Assembly (NCBI GenBank): GCA_025210775.1
Contig: JAOARB010000011.1
Location: 62,001 to 126,000, forward strand
Reading direction: 5' to 3'
DNA from: Prolixibacteraceae bacterium
GTDB taxonomy: Bacteria > Bacteroidota > Bacteroidia > Bacteroidales > Prolixibacteraceae
Length of the DNA stretch: 64,000 nucleotides
The notes under the pieces are model-generated. The model did not search any database. It worked only from the letters and a program-made list of their open reading frames with translations, and was not told the DNA's origin. The first letter of the stretch is position 1. Every line of letters begins with the position of its first letter. Position numbers and translations under genes: made by a program. Positions 37,660-47,694 of this stretch are shown piece after piece.

Positions 37660-40467
37660 TTATTGTATTATCTCAACAATATCGGATGTATACTTGCTTA
37701 GGTTTTTAATTTTAATAGATTGGATTTGTTTGAATGGTGGCATCATGTAAAGATGATTTTTTGTAATTGATGTTATCTTTTGTCCATCTTTGGTCTCTAT
37801 GGTAAGAGCCACTTTTAGATCTTTTCCTTTAAATAGAAGATATCTACAATTTTTCTTGTTGGTGATTGTAATTTCTTCTTGTTCTGTTAATGTATAGAAA
37901 CTTTGTAAATCAAGATCTTGATATTTGGACTTCATGTCTGTTATAGGCTCTTGAAATATTATTTTTAGCTCTAACAATCTTATTGCTTGCGATTGGGTTG
38001 ATTGATTTTCAATGGTTATCTGTTTTATCGGATGTTTTGGTTGGTGTACTCCATTAATAATTCCTTCTTTTAACTCCCTCTTTTTCCCTTTGTTGTCAAT
38101 ATAGTACAAAGATAAGTTTTTATATTGTGTGTCTAGATTGAGTTTTATTTGTTCGATCCTTTCAGGTCTTAGAAATGTTATAGACATATTCTCATGTGCT
38201 GCCATGTTTGTGATCTCTAGCTTCTTGTTGAAATTAATGCTTTGCGCATTATATTTGTATGGAAGATTACGAAATGGACGACTTGAATAGATGAGGAATG
38301 CGAAAGGTTCTTTTTTATTAATAAAGATGTCATAAACCTTAATGCTTGTACTTTTACTTTCCTCCAGTGCTTTGTATCTTATATATCTTGCTTTTTGTGG
38401 TTTACCCTCATATTGCACAAGAGATTTTGTGAATACTTTATCAGAGAGTGGTTGCCATTTTTGTTTGTCTAGTGAAAACTCAATAATTCCTTTGGTGATA
38501 TGGTCACGTCCTGAGGATTGGTAGATATCGATACTTGTTATTTCCATCTCTTTTTGTAAATCGATGCCAATATAATCTCCTTTGGATATCTCTTTGTTAA
38601 ATATGTAACTCGTGTTAATGTCTGCATCAAATAGATTCTCACTTCCTTCGCTAATTGGACAATAACCAAATAATGTAGGAGCTTTTATTGGTTCTTTTGA
38701 TAGCTGATTTAGAAGTTTTGTTTCAAGTTTATAGGTCTGTTTTTTAAGATATGGCAATAGAGAAGAACCTCCTACCTCTACACCTCTTCCTTTATTGTAT
38801 TGTTGGTTTATTTGGATTACCTTTTCTTGGTATTTTTGTGCCGTAAGCATTTGGTTCCATGCTTTAGCTGTGTTTTCATTTTTAATAGATTGAGCTATTT
38901 CGTTTAGGCTGGTTCCCCATAGCCCCATCCATCTAAATTGTTGTATCCATGGGAGGATTTCATCCAATAATGATTGATTTGATACACAGTATTCAATTTT
39001 GTTGGCTGATTCTACTATTTGTTTGAATAAAAGGTCAAGCTTCTTGTGATCTTCATTGCTTGCTAATCTCTTAAAATTGCTTGCTTCTTTGCCTGTTTTC
39101 CATCCCCATGAGGAGTTGGCATCGATATTGAAATCAGCAAAAAATTTGTATGCTTTAGGTGCTTCAGGAATAAGTGTGTCAATGGCTTGGTTCCATGATT
39201 TTATAGCATCAAAAGCTTCTATGTTCCAACAGTATTTGGCTACACTAAAAAGAGAGATCATCGATGCTTCTGAGAATTCCATCGGGTTGGATACAAATCC
39301 TCCCATTGATTTAGGTTCTTTGTTTTCTAACCCATAACAAGGACCTAATAGTAAGTTATGTGTACAGTAGTCACTAACTGGATAGTTCCACCATACATAT
39401 GCAGATCTTTTTATGCGAGAGTTAACCCACTGAAGACTGGCATTGGTGATATCTCCTACCACATTGTCTCCTGTCCACATTATTGCTACTTCAGGGTATA
39501 GAAGCTTCCCTAGGGTTGCAAGATATCCATCAGGTGATGGATTAGCCCACTGTTTTGTGTAATCCGTAGGACACATGATTAGTGGTATCAGATCGTGATG
39601 TTTTTTATAAAAGTGATCTATGATGTGGTTCAGTAGTGATGCTTGATTCTTTGGATCAGTGCCTATCCCAGAGATGTCGTCAAAAAATACAGCATAGCCA
39701 CGTACTCCGAGTTGGTACATCTGTTCAAACTTGTCTATTAACGCTTGCCTATCTTCATTGTTCCATTGAATGTCTTTACCTGGATGTATCGCCCATATAA
39801 AATCTACACGATTCTCTTTTGCTGTTGCAGCAAGCCTCTCAATCTCTTTTGCTGCTTTGGTTGGATATGGTTTTCTCCAATTTGGGGAACTATGGTATGG
39901 ATCGTCTTTAGGACCATAGATATAGGTGTTTAGTCTGTTTTGTCCATAGAATTCTAATTGTCTTTTGCGATCGTTAAAACTCCATGGTGTACCGTAAAAT
40001 CCTTCAACAATACCTCGGTGCTTAATGTCAGGATAGTCAATAATATCGATGTTGGTTGCATTTTGATCGACCAATTGGTCTAGTGTTTGTAATGCATAAT
40101 GCAAAGCTCTATCATCGTGTCCTATTATCTCTATTTTATTGGCTGTGATGGTTATTCTATAGGCCCCTGATATTTGAGGTATTTCTTTTGATTGTTTCCT
40201 AAAGGTTCTTTCAGAAGTGTATCCAATAACTACTTTCTGTTTTGCACGTTTTTCTTTATGAGGGAAGAGTAGATATAATTTCTGAAGATGATCAGGTGCT
40301 ACCTTCCCTTTTAGATGAATGGAATAGTTTCCTTGATAATTAAAGGTTTTGACTGGATTCGTAGATATTTGATGAATGTGATGTGGTTGTGGTGTTAAAT
40401 TCCATTTTGGACTCGCATATAGCGTGGTGCTTAGGAATATAAACAATAGAATTGAAATGGTTCTCAT
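37660..40467 (-). CDS. GH84 beta-N-acetylhexosaminidase (O-GlcNAcase-like)
   Basis: A 935-aa exported hydrolase, signal peptide ending near TLYASP. Residues about 22-145 form the small N-terminal alpha/beta domain. The GH84 TIM barrel (about 150-430) begins RGIVEGFYGTPWSFNDRKRQ and contains the catalytic pair Asp 263-Asp 264 in VFFDDISG. This is the substrate-assisted mechanism of the BtGH84 family. A helical part follows, then an F5/8-type (discoidin-like) domain (about 590-720, NLFDADINTSYIF), and a C-terminal beta region. It is longer than the roughly 735-aa Bacteroides enzyme. In this context it probably trims N-acetyl-hexosamine from glycosaminoglycan oligosaccharides or glycoproteins. 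Confidence 0.9.
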   Translation of the reverse strand: MRTISILLFIFLSTTLYASPKWNLTPQPHHIHQISTNPVKTFNYQGNYSIHLKGKVAPDHLQKLYLLFPHKEKRAKQKVVIGYTSERTFRKQSKEIPQISGAYRITITANKIEIIGHDDRALHYALQTLDQLVDQNATNIDIIDYPDIKHRGIVEGFYGTPWSFNDRKRQLEFYGQNRLNTYIYGPKDDPYHSSPNWRKPYPTKAAKEIERLAATAKENRVDFIWAIHPGKDIQWNNEDRQALIDKFEQMYQLGVRGYAVFFDDISGIGTDPKNQASLLNHIIDHFYKKHHDLIPLIMCPTDYTKQWANPSPDGYLATLGKLLYPEVAIMWTGDNVVGDITNASLQWVNSRIKRSAYVWWNYPVSDYCTHNLLLGPCYGLENKEPKSMGGFVSNPMEFSEASMISLFSVAKYCWNIEAFDAIKSWNQAIDTLIPEAPKAYKFFADFNIDANSSWGWKTGKEASNFKRLASNEDHKKLDLLFKQIVESANKIEYCVSNQSLLDEILPWIQQFRWMGLWGTSLNEIAQSIKNENTAKAWNQMLTAQKYQEKVIQINQQYNKGRGVEVGGSSLLPYLKKQTYKLETKLLNQLSKEPIKAPTLFGYCPISEGSENLFDADINTSYIFNKEISKGDYIGIDLQKEMEITSIDIYQSSGRDHITKGIIEFSLDKQKWQPLSDKVFTKSLVQYEGKPQKARYIRYKALEESKSTSIKVYDIFINKKEPFAFLIYSSRPFRNLPYKYNAQSINFNKKLEITNMAAHENMSITFLRPERIEQIKLNLDTQYKNLSLYYIDNKGKKRELKEGIINGVHQPKHPIKQITIENQSTQSQAIRLLELKIIFQEPITDMKSKYQDLDLQSFYTLTEQEEITITNKKNCRYLLFKGKDLKVALTIETKDGQKITSITKNHLYMMPPFKQIQSIKIKNLSKYTSDIVEIIQ

Positions 40468-40837
40468 AGCTCTTTTGTGTGTTTACTAAAAGTTTATTGT
40501 GTGTTTTAATTTGATTGCTATTGTCTATCGCTTCAATGTTTGTTTATTGGAGCTTTGGTTTGAAAGTGAAATTACAAAAAAACTAAATAAACGGGAAGGT
40601 GTGTAGCTTTAGTTTGATGTTGCTAGTTAACAATGGCAGAGTGTATCTTTTTGATAATAGGGGAGTTGGTCTTATGTAATGATTGAAGAGAAATTATAGT
40701 GTGTAGTGATATTGTTAGGTGCTATTTCTCTTTTGTTATCGAAAAGAGTATGGTTGATATGAACCATGGTATGAAAATCTCTTGTTTTGTAGAAGCGTTT
40801 TGGGGTTTATGTCTTGAGGTGGTCGTTTTTTAATAAT

Positions 40838-40919
40838 AAAGGGTTCTTGGGAAAAGATGTGATTTTGTCTTTCATAATACAATGAAGATAAAATCCTTTC
40901 TAGTCCTATAGAACCCTTT
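40838..40919. repeat. Long imperfect hairpin element
   Basis: Outer arms AAAGGGTTCT (40838-40847) and AGAACCCTTT (40910-40919) are perfect complements. Inside, GATTTTGTCTTTCAT pairs with ATGAAGATAAAATC with one bulge. Total length is 82 nt. It may be a MITE-like insertion or a structured RNA. No transposase is adjacent. Confidence 0.45.
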
Positions 40920-41303
40920 CTTTATCTACGGCAAAAACGAGGTTTGCAAGGTATTTATTTATTTTGATAAATAAAATGAATATGGTTTCACGATGTCATA
41001 AAAATCTAAAAGAAAATGAAGTGTATATTGTTTTTTTATAAAATTAAGAAATCAACAGTTTCCCCTCTTTGTGTGTCAATATGAGGGCTTGTTGTAGCGT
41101 TCGTTTTTTTCTTTGATGTGCTGTTTGTTGTCTTAATACATGCTTTGAAATACCGTATAAAAATAGAATGGATTTGTTCTTTACTGTCCGATTAAATGAG
41201 AAAGTTTGGAATGGATTTTATCTAAGTTCGTAAATGTATGGATGTTTATTCTTTTCATCTGTCACAATCTAATTGAGCTGATAACTATTGAACTTTAGGG
41301 TTT

Positions 41304-41318
41304 TGAGATCTTATCTCA
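41304..41318. promoter_or_regulatory. Candidate operator upstream of metal exporter
   Basis: TGAGAT-CTT-ATCTCA, a perfect 6-nt inverted repeat, 168 bp before the exporter start. It could be a site for a metal-responsive repressor. No DtxR- or Fur-type consensus is matched well. Confidence 0.35.
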
Positions 41319-41485
41319 GGTTTAAAATAGTCATAAATGGGGATTGTAAATTATGAACGAATGATGTTCTTTTGATTATAATTATTTATAAAAATATGTA
41401 AGATAGATTGATCTTTAAGAATGTAACTCGAATCGCATTTAATTTGAAGAGAAATAGATATGCTTAAAGAAAAAAGAATGACTAT

Positions 41486-42709
41486 ATGATAGAAGATATT
41501 GTTAAGATTGTGATTGTATGTGCAGAGAATGCTTTTCTGCAAGTAGGAGTCTTTGTTGGTGCTGTTTTATTACTGTTTGGTTTTATTAATTACAAAAGGC
41601 AAGGTGGCTTTGTTAAATCTTTAGAGGAGTCTAAAAGATGGCAACCCATTTGGGGCTCATTATTAGGATTATCACCTGGTTGTGGTGGTGCAATATTTGT
41701 TATGCCTCTTTACTTAAAGGGAAGTGTCACTTTTGGAACGGTGATTGCTACCCTTATTGCAACAATGGGGGATTCCGCTTTTGTGCTCATTACAACACTT
41801 CCTAAGACTTATCTGTTGGTCTCTATTATATCTTTGGTCGTTGCAATCTTTTCTGGCTATTGGGTCGATTATTTGAAGATTGATAAACATTTTAAAGGAC
41901 GTAGTCGCAAGTTGATGGCAACTCTTGAAAAGGAGTCGTTGTCTCATGATATACAAGAGTCTGATTTGGTGGCTAAGGGGTATCATCCTTCTAATATGAA
42001 CCATATTGGACATATTGAAGGCGATGCAATTGATATCTTGCTTCACCATAAGGAGGGAGAGGAAGAGAAAGAGAAAACTTCTTTGTGGGCTTATCATTTT
42101 ACACACCATTATGCTTATAAGTTTTTTTGGACACTAACAACTATTGGGTTGCTTCTAGGAATAGCTTTGCTTTTTCAGGTTAATATCAATGAATTTCTTA
42201 TCCCTAACATAGGTACTGTTATTGGTATTATCGGGACTCTTTTTTCTGTTGTATATGTTTTTATAAACAAGAAAATTGTAAAAAATGATAGTCATGCAGA
42301 GGAGGAGAGTAAAATATTCTCTTTAAAAGAGACATTAATACATAACGCTGAAGATACGGCGTTTGTAAATACATGGGTCTTTATAGCTTATGTGATTTAT
42401 GAGGTGGTTGTATATTTCCTTGGTGGAGAAGTGGTGATTAGTGGATGGATGACAGCTGTAGGATTCGGTTCTGTAATCGTGGGGGCTTGTATTGGTTTGA
42501 TTCCTGGTTGTGGTCCACAAATTATTTTTGTGACTCTTTTTACTAAAGGAATGGTGCCTTTTGCTGCTCTTCTTGCTAATGCAATATCTCAAGATGGAGA
42601 TGCTTTGTTTCCACTTTTAGCTATAGATAAAAAATCATCACTTATCGCAACTGTCGTTACTACTATTCCTGCTTTGATTATTGGCTTACTAGTATATTTT
42701 ATTTTTTAA
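41486..42709 (+). CDS. Putative manganese / heavy-metal exporter (10-TM)
   Basis: A 407-aa membrane protein matching the 'putative 10TM heavy-metal exporter' family, also annotated as putative manganese transporter. Two internally repeated motifs are diagnostic: LGLSPGCGGAIFVMPLYLKG (near residue 53), followed by TLIATMGDSAFV, and IGLIPGCGPQIIFVTLFTKG (near residue 337), followed by ANAISQDGDALFPLL. A His- and Asp-rich cytoplasmic loop sits between the halves (about 130-200), likely for metal handling. The inverted duplication of PGCG plus GD is family-typical. It was probably transcribed alone. Confidence 0.85.
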   Translation: MIEDIVKIVIVCAENAFLQVGVFVGAVLLLFGFINYKRQGGFVKSLEESKRWQPIWGSLLGLSPGCGGAIFVMPLYLKGSVTFGTVIATLIATMGDSAFVLITTLPKTYLLVSIISLVVAIFSGYWVDYLKIDKHFKGRSRKLMATLEKESLSHDIQESDLVAKGYHPSNMNHIGHIEGDAIDILLHHKEGEEEKEKTSLWAYHFTHHYAYKFFWTLTTIGLLLGIALLFQVNINEFLIPNIGTVIGIIGTLFSVVYVFINKKIVKNDSHAEEESKIFSLKETLIHNAEDTAFVNTWVFIAYVIYEVVVYFLGGEVVISGWMTAVGFGSVIVGACIGLIPGCGPQIIFVTLFTKGMVPFAALLANAISQDGDALFPLLAIDKKSSLIATVVTTIPALIIGLLVYFIF

Positions 42710-42881
42710 TATTATTCCAATTGTAGTGATTTTAACCTCCAAGAACTTATTCTTATTTGACGACGAATTTTACATAAATCTTTAATCGTTGGTATTCTAC
42801 CTATCCTCTTATGGTGTGGAAATTTTTAGTTATATTTACTATAGTTATTGTCAATAAAATAGATTCGCTAAATAAAATTTA

Positions 42882-44333
42882 ATGATGCAAAATTCTACTA
42901 TTACCATTGTTTTTCTTGTTGTTTATGTCGTCGGTATTATTGTTGTAGGAATTTGTAATCGGAATAGTCAAAATAGTGAAGATTATTTCTTGGCTTCTAG
43001 GGGGTTGCCCTCTTGGTTGTTAGCAGTGACATTTATTGCCTCTTGGTGGGGAGGAGGTTCTGCAATTGATCTAGTTGATCATGCCTATAATAATGGATTA
43101 AGTTCTTTCTGGATTTATGGTGTTCCTGTATTGATTGCTACTTTTATGATGTTTCTTTTGTCTAAAGCAATACGTAATATTGGTACTATATCTCAACCTC
43201 AGCTTTTGGAGAAGAGATATAATTCGACAGTATCGCTCTTATTAACTGTCTTTATCGTTATATTTATGATTATAGGATCTGCTGTTCAGGTTATTGTTGT
43301 AGGACATTTTTTTCACTCTTTTTTTGATGTCAGTTACAGTTTGGGGGCTTTTATTGGAGTTGCAATTGTTTTGATATATTCTCTCTTTGGTGGATTCAAA
43401 GGTGTTGTGCTTACCGATTTGTTACAATTTGTATTTTTTTTATTTACTAGTGTGTTTTTGTGTGTTGTCGCATATAAAAAATCAGGTGGAATGAATGTCG
43501 TGGCAACCCATGCGGTATTAAATGGCAAAGAGGGCTTTACCTCTTTCTGGGCTCATGTTTCTGATAATCTGGCTTACGTGATTACTTTTGGAACTTCTTG
43601 GGTGATACAGGCTAATATTTGGCAACGAATATCTGCTGCAAAGAATGGTTCTTCTGCTCGTAAGATGATGATGATTAGTTTTGTTGTCTTTATCCCTTTG
43701 TATTTGATGGTTACTTTTACAGGAATGTATAGTTCTGTCTTTTATTCTTCTCTTCCAAGTGGTGGGATTGTTCCTGATATGGTTAAAAATATAACTAATC
43801 CAGTCCTTGGAGCTTTGATATTTGTTGGTCTTTGTTCTGCAATTATGTCTACTATGGATTCCTTGATTAATACAGGTGCTTTATCTTTAACCATTGATAT
43901 TTACGGTAAATACATCCAACCTAACGCAACTTCAAAACAGAATGTACGAGTGGGACGCTATTCTACTTTTATTATTGGGATTATTGCGTTGTTTATTGCA
44001 TTGAAAATAGAATCAGTGTTGACCATCTCTTGGATTGGTTCAGATTTCCTAACTACAGGTGCTTTTATTCCTATTGTACTTGCATTTGTTTGGAAAAAAG
44101 GAAGTACAAGGGCTGCCATTGTCTCTATGCTCTGGGGATTGTTCTTCTCTACATATAACTTACTTGTAGCTCTTGGAGTGTCTCTTCCTGTTGCTTGGAA
44201 GATTGCTTCTGTAGAACAAGCTTTAATTGGTGTAGCTGTGTCTTTATTCCTTTATTTCGTATTCTCCTATCTTTCCCCTGATAAAGAAAGCAAAGGAGAG
44301 ACATTCTTGGAACAAATTAAGGGAAATGAATAA
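42882..44333 (+). CDS. Sodium:solute symporter family protein
   Basis: A 483-aa inner-membrane protein of the SSS family, which imports sugars, organic acids or amino acids with Na+. It opens with the family NSEDYFLASRGLPSWLLAVTFIASWWGGGSA (near residues 31-60). It has about 13 helices, the GGFKGVVLTDLLQFVFF segment near residue 168, and a late ALSLTIDIYGKYI. The substrate is unknown. It lies 172 bp after the metal exporter and ends at a terminator shared with the colitose cassette. A role in sugar uptake for the nearby glycosaminoglycan locus is possible but unsupported. Confidence 0.88.
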   Translation: MMQNSTITIVFLVVYVVGIIVVGICNRNSQNSEDYFLASRGLPSWLLAVTFIASWWGGGSAIDLVDHAYNNGLSSFWIYGVPVLIATFMMFLLSKAIRNIGTISQPQLLEKRYNSTVSLLLTVFIVIFMIIGSAVQVIVVGHFFHSFFDVSYSLGAFIGVAIVLIYSLFGGFKGVVLTDLLQFVFFLFTSVFLCVVAYKKSGGMNVVATHAVLNGKEGFTSFWAHVSDNLAYVITFGTSWVIQANIWQRISAAKNGSSARKMMMISFVVFIPLYLMVTFTGMYSSVFYSSLPSGGIVPDMVKNITNPVLGALIFVGLCSAIMSTMDSLINTGALSLTIDIYGKYIQPNATSKQNVRVGRYSTFIIGIIALFIALKIESVLTISWIGSDFLTTGAFIPIVLAFVWKKGSTRAAIVSMLWGLFFSTYNLLVALGVSLPVAWKIASVEQALIGVAVSLFLYFVFSYLSPDKESKGETFLEQIKGNE

Positions 44334-44343
44334 TATTGAAAAA

Positions 44344-44366
44344 GAGACCTCATTTAATGAGGCCTC
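44344..44366. terminator. Terminator of the colitose cassette
   Basis: GAGACCTCAT (44344-44353), 3-nt loop, ATGAGGCCTC (44357-44366), with one mismatch. The minus-strand side is followed by a T run. Confidence 0.8.
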
Positions 44367-44378
44367 CTATGATTAAAA

Positions 44379-45548
44379 TTATAATGCTTTAAGTGTTTTA
44401 GTTATCTCCACCAATTTATCTTTAAGATCGATATGGTGGTTTCCGATAAAGAAACCATTTTCGTCGATGTATTGAGCATTTTTCATTTCACCAAAGACTT
44501 CGTAGTTGTAGTATTTGATTACTTCATTTTTTGTGAAGTCTCCCGCTACTATTGGTCTTACGTCCACCCCTTTTGAGATTAATGCGTTTAGTACATCTTT
44601 TCTTTTAAGTTTTGATTCAGGTCTTAGTATAATTGAGAATCCAAACCAACTACTTTCTCCAACTTCTTTTTGAATAATAAAGTTTCTGTTGTCTTTCATC
44701 TCATTGACAAATACTTCAGCATTGGCTCTCCTTTCTTTAATGAAATTGTCCAATTTCTTTAATTGAACTTTACCAATGGCTCCGCTCATCTCAATAGGTC
44801 TTACATTGTATCCAGGGAGTACAAATTTAAATGACTCTTTGAATGGATCATCATCTTTTTTCCCTGTGACCATGTTTTCTTTCGGAAGATTCCTTGTCCA
44901 TCCATGTGCTCTAAGACTTAGAAGGATGTGATACAATTCTTTGTCATCAGTTGTGATAACTCCTCCTTCCATTGTTGAAATATGGTGACTAAAAAAACAA
45001 CTATAGGTACCCATTATACCCCAAGTTCCTGTTTTTTTATTATTTAGACTTGCCCCCATTGACTCACAGTTGTCTTCTAATAAAAGAATATTTTTCCCTT
45101 CGATAACTTTATTTAGTTCGACGTAATCTAACGGATTCCCAAGTAGATTTACTGCAAGGATAAGTCTAGTTTTATCTGTAATGGCTGCTTTAACCTGATC
45201 AAGTGAAAGGTTTAGTGTCTCAATATCAATATCCACAAATTTTACTTTAAGGCCATATTGTTGTAGTGGATGATAGGTTGTAGACCAAGATACAGAAGGT
45301 ACGATTACTTCATCTCCAGCCTTAAGAGGATTATCTTTTTTGTAAAAAAGAGCTGCAACAGCAAGTAGATTAGCTGAAGAACCTGAGTTAACCATTACAG
45401 AGTATTCGGTTCCAAAATAGTTTGAAAACATAGATTCAAACTCTTGAACATTTTTGCCCATAGAATACATCCCTGATTCGATAACACTTTGGATGGCTTC
45501 AATTTCTTGGTCATCCCATGATGAGGTTGCTAAAGGATAGTTAATCAT
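44379..45548 (-). CDS. colD: GDP-4-keto-6-deoxymannose-3-dehydratase (ColD)
   Basis: A PLP-dependent member of the DegT/DnrJ/EryC1/StrS superfamily that removes the 3-hydroxyl of GDP-4-keto-6-deoxymannose, using glutamate to convert PLP to PMP. The lysine that aminotransferases use is replaced by histidine in CFFSHHISTMEGG. Counting from the start used here, the His pair is residues 188-189, where E. coli ColD has its catalytic His 188. NSGSSANLL, VPSVSWSTTYHPLQQYG and LLLEDNCESMGA also agree closely with E. coli ColD as I recall it. The outer ATG at 45593 adds 15 residues inside the upstream gene. ATG 45548 (MINYPLATS) matches ColD's own N-terminus and gives an 8-nt overlap with the upstream stop. 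Confidence 0.92.
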   Translation of the reverse strand: MINYPLATSSWDDQEIEAIQSVIESGMYSMGKNVQEFESMFSNYFGTEYSVMVNSGSSANLLAVAALFYKKDNPLKAGDEVIVPSVSWSTTYHPLQQYGLKVKFVDIDIETLNLSLDQVKAAITDKTRLILAVNLLGNPLDYVELNKVIEGKNILLLEDNCESMGASLNNKKTGTWGIMGTYSCFFSHHISTMEGGVITTDDKELYHILLSLRAHGWTRNLPKENMVTGKKDDDPFKESFKFVLPGYNVRPIEMSGAIGKVQLKKLDNFIKERRANAEVFVNEMKDNRNFIIQKEVGESSWFGFSIILRPESKLKRKDVLNALISKGVDVRPIVAGDFTKNEVIKYYNYEVFGEMKNAQYIDENGFFIGNHHIDLKDKLVEITKTLKAL

Positions 45549-46461
45549 TGCTAATGCTTTTGTAATATTTATATGTTTCTTTAATACCTTCATTTAATGA
45601 AAATGAAGGCTTCCAACCTAATTGCTCAAGACGTTGGACATCTACTAGTTTTTGTTTCATGCCTTCAGGTTTGCTTAAATCGTGAGTGAAAGATCCTTTG
45701 AATCCCACTATATTTGCAATTTCTTGATAGTATTCATTAATAGAATAATCAAAACCTAATCCAACATTCATTAAGTCTGGCATTTTGTCAAAGTTTGCTA
45801 CACAATACCAAATACTATCTGCAAGATCTCCTGCATACATGAATTCTCTTCGAGCAAGCCCACTTCCCCAAATTTCTACTGATTCTTCATCGTTTTCTAC
45901 AGCTTTATCAATCTTCTTGATGACAGCCGGAATCATATGAGAATTCTTTTCCCCAAATTTATCCCATTTGCCATAAAGATTGCAAGGAATAATTGTTTTG
46001 TAATTGAAGGATGGATCTTCTCTTTTTATATATTCGCAATATCTAAGAGCATAGATTTTTGCAAGAGCATATCCTTCGTTTGTTGGTTCAAGTTCTCCTT
46101 TTAAAATTTTATCCTCTGTAAGAGGATTCTTTGCATCTTTAGGATAGATGCAAGAGCTACCTAAATTTATAAATTTCTTTATATTGCCTTGATAACATGA
46201 CGTTATTAGATTGTGACCAATCTGATTGTTCTCAGCTAAGAACTTTATAGGATTTGCTATGTTTGCTTGTATTCCTCCAACTACTCCCGCAGCATGTATG
46301 ACCAGATCTGGTTGGTTGTCTAAGATGTATTTTTGTGTCGTTGAAAAGTCTAGAAGATTTAGTGTCTTTGAGCTGGGAGTTAGCAGTTGTACTCCTTCTG
46401 GACACCTGTCTTTAAGATTTCTCCCTACCAAACCATTGGCTCCTGTAATTAATACTTTCAT
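45541..46461 (-). CDS. GDP-L-colitose synthase or GDP-L-fucose synthase (Fcl/ColC-like)
   Basis: A 306-aa short-chain dehydrogenase of the Fcl type, with the nucleotide-binding GANGLVGRNL at the N-terminus, GSSCIYP (catalytic Ser and Cys), YALAKIYALRYC (Tyr-x3-Lys) and NSHMIPAV (catalytic His). Fcl and ColC do the same epimerase-reductase chemistry on different 4-keto sugars. Because colD follows with an 8-nt overlap, GDP-L-colitose synthase (ColC) is the better guess. A TTG at 46470 could add three residues, but ATG 46461 gives the standard start, 1 nt after the gmd stop. Confidence 0.75.
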   Translation of the reverse strand: MKVLITGANGLVGRNLKDRCPEGVQLLTPSSKTLNLLDFSTTQKYILDNQPDLVIHAAGVVGGIQANIANPIKFLAENNQIGHNLITSCYQGNIKKFINLGSSCIYPKDAKNPLTEDKILKGELEPTNEGYALAKIYALRYCEYIKREDPSFNYKTIIPCNLYGKWDKFGEKNSHMIPAVIKKIDKAVENDEESVEIWGSGLARREFMYAGDLADSIWYCVANFDKMPDLMNVGLGFDYSINEYYQEIANIVGFKGSFTHDLSKPEGMKQKLVDVQRLEQLGWKPSFSLNEGIKETYKYYKSISND

Positions 46462-46462
46462 C

Positions 46463-47623
46463 TTATTCAAAATAGTTTAATGTTACGTATCCACCTTCTT
46501 TTAGATAAGATTCTTTTTTAAACAATTTTACATCACTAAGCATCATATCTTCGATCAGATGAGGTAGGTCATATTCTGGCTCCCAATTTAAAAGTTTTTT
46601 GCATTTTGATGCATCACCAATTAATAATTCTACTTCTGTAGGTCGGAAATACGAAGGATCTACACTTACTATGGTTTCTTGCTTTGCAACTCTGTCTTTG
46701 ATCGCAGGAAGATATTTTTTACCAACACGTTCGATAAAAAGTTGCTCGTCTATAGCAATAAGTTTTCCTACTTCATTGACTCCTTCTCCTTCGAATTGGA
46801 TATTAAAACCTATTTCTTTTCCTGCCATTGTAATAAAGTCTCTAATAGAGGTGGTAATGCCAGTTGCTATCACAAAATCTGAAGGTTTCTCTTGTTGGAG
46901 AATTGCGTGCATAGCACGAACATAATCTTTAGCATGACCCCAGTCTCGTTTTGATGAAAGATTGCCCATGTATACCTGCTCTTGCATATTTAATGCAATA
47001 CGACTTAATGCTCTTGTAACTTTTCTTGTAACAAAAGTTTCTCCTCTCATAGGAGATTCATGGTTGAATAATATACCATTAGAAGCATGCATACCGTAAG
47101 CTTCTCTATAATTAACGGTAATCCAATATGCGTATAGTTTCGCAACAGCATATGGCGAACGAGGATAGAATGGAGTTGTTTCTTTTTGAGGTACCTCTTG
47201 TACTAAACCGTAAAGTTCTGATGTCGATGCTTGATAGATTCGAGTTTTCTTTTCTAACCCTAATAAACGTACGGCTTCAAGTATTCTTAGAGTCCCAATA
47301 CCATCTGCATTGGCAACATATTCTGGCATGTCAAAAGAAACTTTGACATGACTCATAGCAGCCAAATTATATATCTCATCTGGCTGTGTAAGTTGTATGA
47401 TTTTGGTGATATTCATTGAATCAGTCATGTCCCCATAATGAAGAATAAAGTTTCTGTCTTCAATGTGTGGATCTTGATATAAATGATCTATACGGTCAGT
47501 GTTGATTAAGGAAGTGCGTCTTTTAATTCCATGAACAATATATCCTTGTTTTAATAGATATTCAGCTAAGTAACCACCATCTTGTCCTGTTACTCCTGTA
47601 ATAAGCGCTATTTTTTGTTTCAT
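46463..47623 (-). CDS. gmd: GDP-mannose 4,6-dehydratase
   Basis: A 386-aa SDR enzyme that turns GDP-D-mannose into GDP-4-keto-6-deoxymannose. The first residues show the NADP loop [15 protein letters not shown]. The family motifs [41 protein letters not shown] (Tyr-x3-Lys) and [18 protein letters not shown] are all in order. Length is typical. It is the second gene of the minus-strand cassette, and the product feeds both a fucose and a colitose route. Confidence 0.96.
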   Translation of the reverse strand: MKQKIALITGVTGQDGGYLAEYLLKQGYIVHGIKRRTSLINTDRIDHLYQDPHIEDRNFILHYGDMTDSMNITKIIQLTQPDEIYNLAAMSHVKVSFDMPEYVANADGIGTLRILEAVRLLGLEKKTRIYQASTSELYGLVQEVPQKETTPFYPRSPYAVAKLYAYWITVNYREAYGMHASNGILFNHESPMRGETFVTRKVTRALSRIALNMQEQVYMGNLSSKRDWGHAKDYVRAMHAILQQEKPSDFVIATGITTSIRDFITMAGKEIGFNIQFEGEGVNEVGKLIAIDEQLFIERVGKKYLPAIKDRVAKQETIVSVDPSYFRPTEVELLIGDASKCKKLLNWEPEYDLPHLIEDMMLSDVKLFKKESYLKEGGYVTLNYFE

Positions 47624-47694
47624 CGTTACTCTTTTATGATAATTTCGTGATTCTACGAGTAGATTAAATCTAATCGTAATAATTTTTTGTCTCT

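Larger units (their letters stand above)
40468..41485. other. 1-kb intergenic region
   Basis: No convincing gene on either strand. It contains a long imperfect hairpin (40838-40919) and a small palindrome (41304-41318). A 63-codon minus-strand frame at 41351-41542 overlaps the exporter start and is not protein-like. Confidence 0.5.

Noticed and set aside
41351..41542. 63-codon minus-strand frame in the 1-kb gap
   Set aside because: Overlaps the exporter start, is short and has no protein-like pattern.
45541..46470. Calling the reductase a plain GDP-L-fucose synthase
   Set aside because: Possible, but the overlap with colD makes GDP-L-colitose synthase the better reading.
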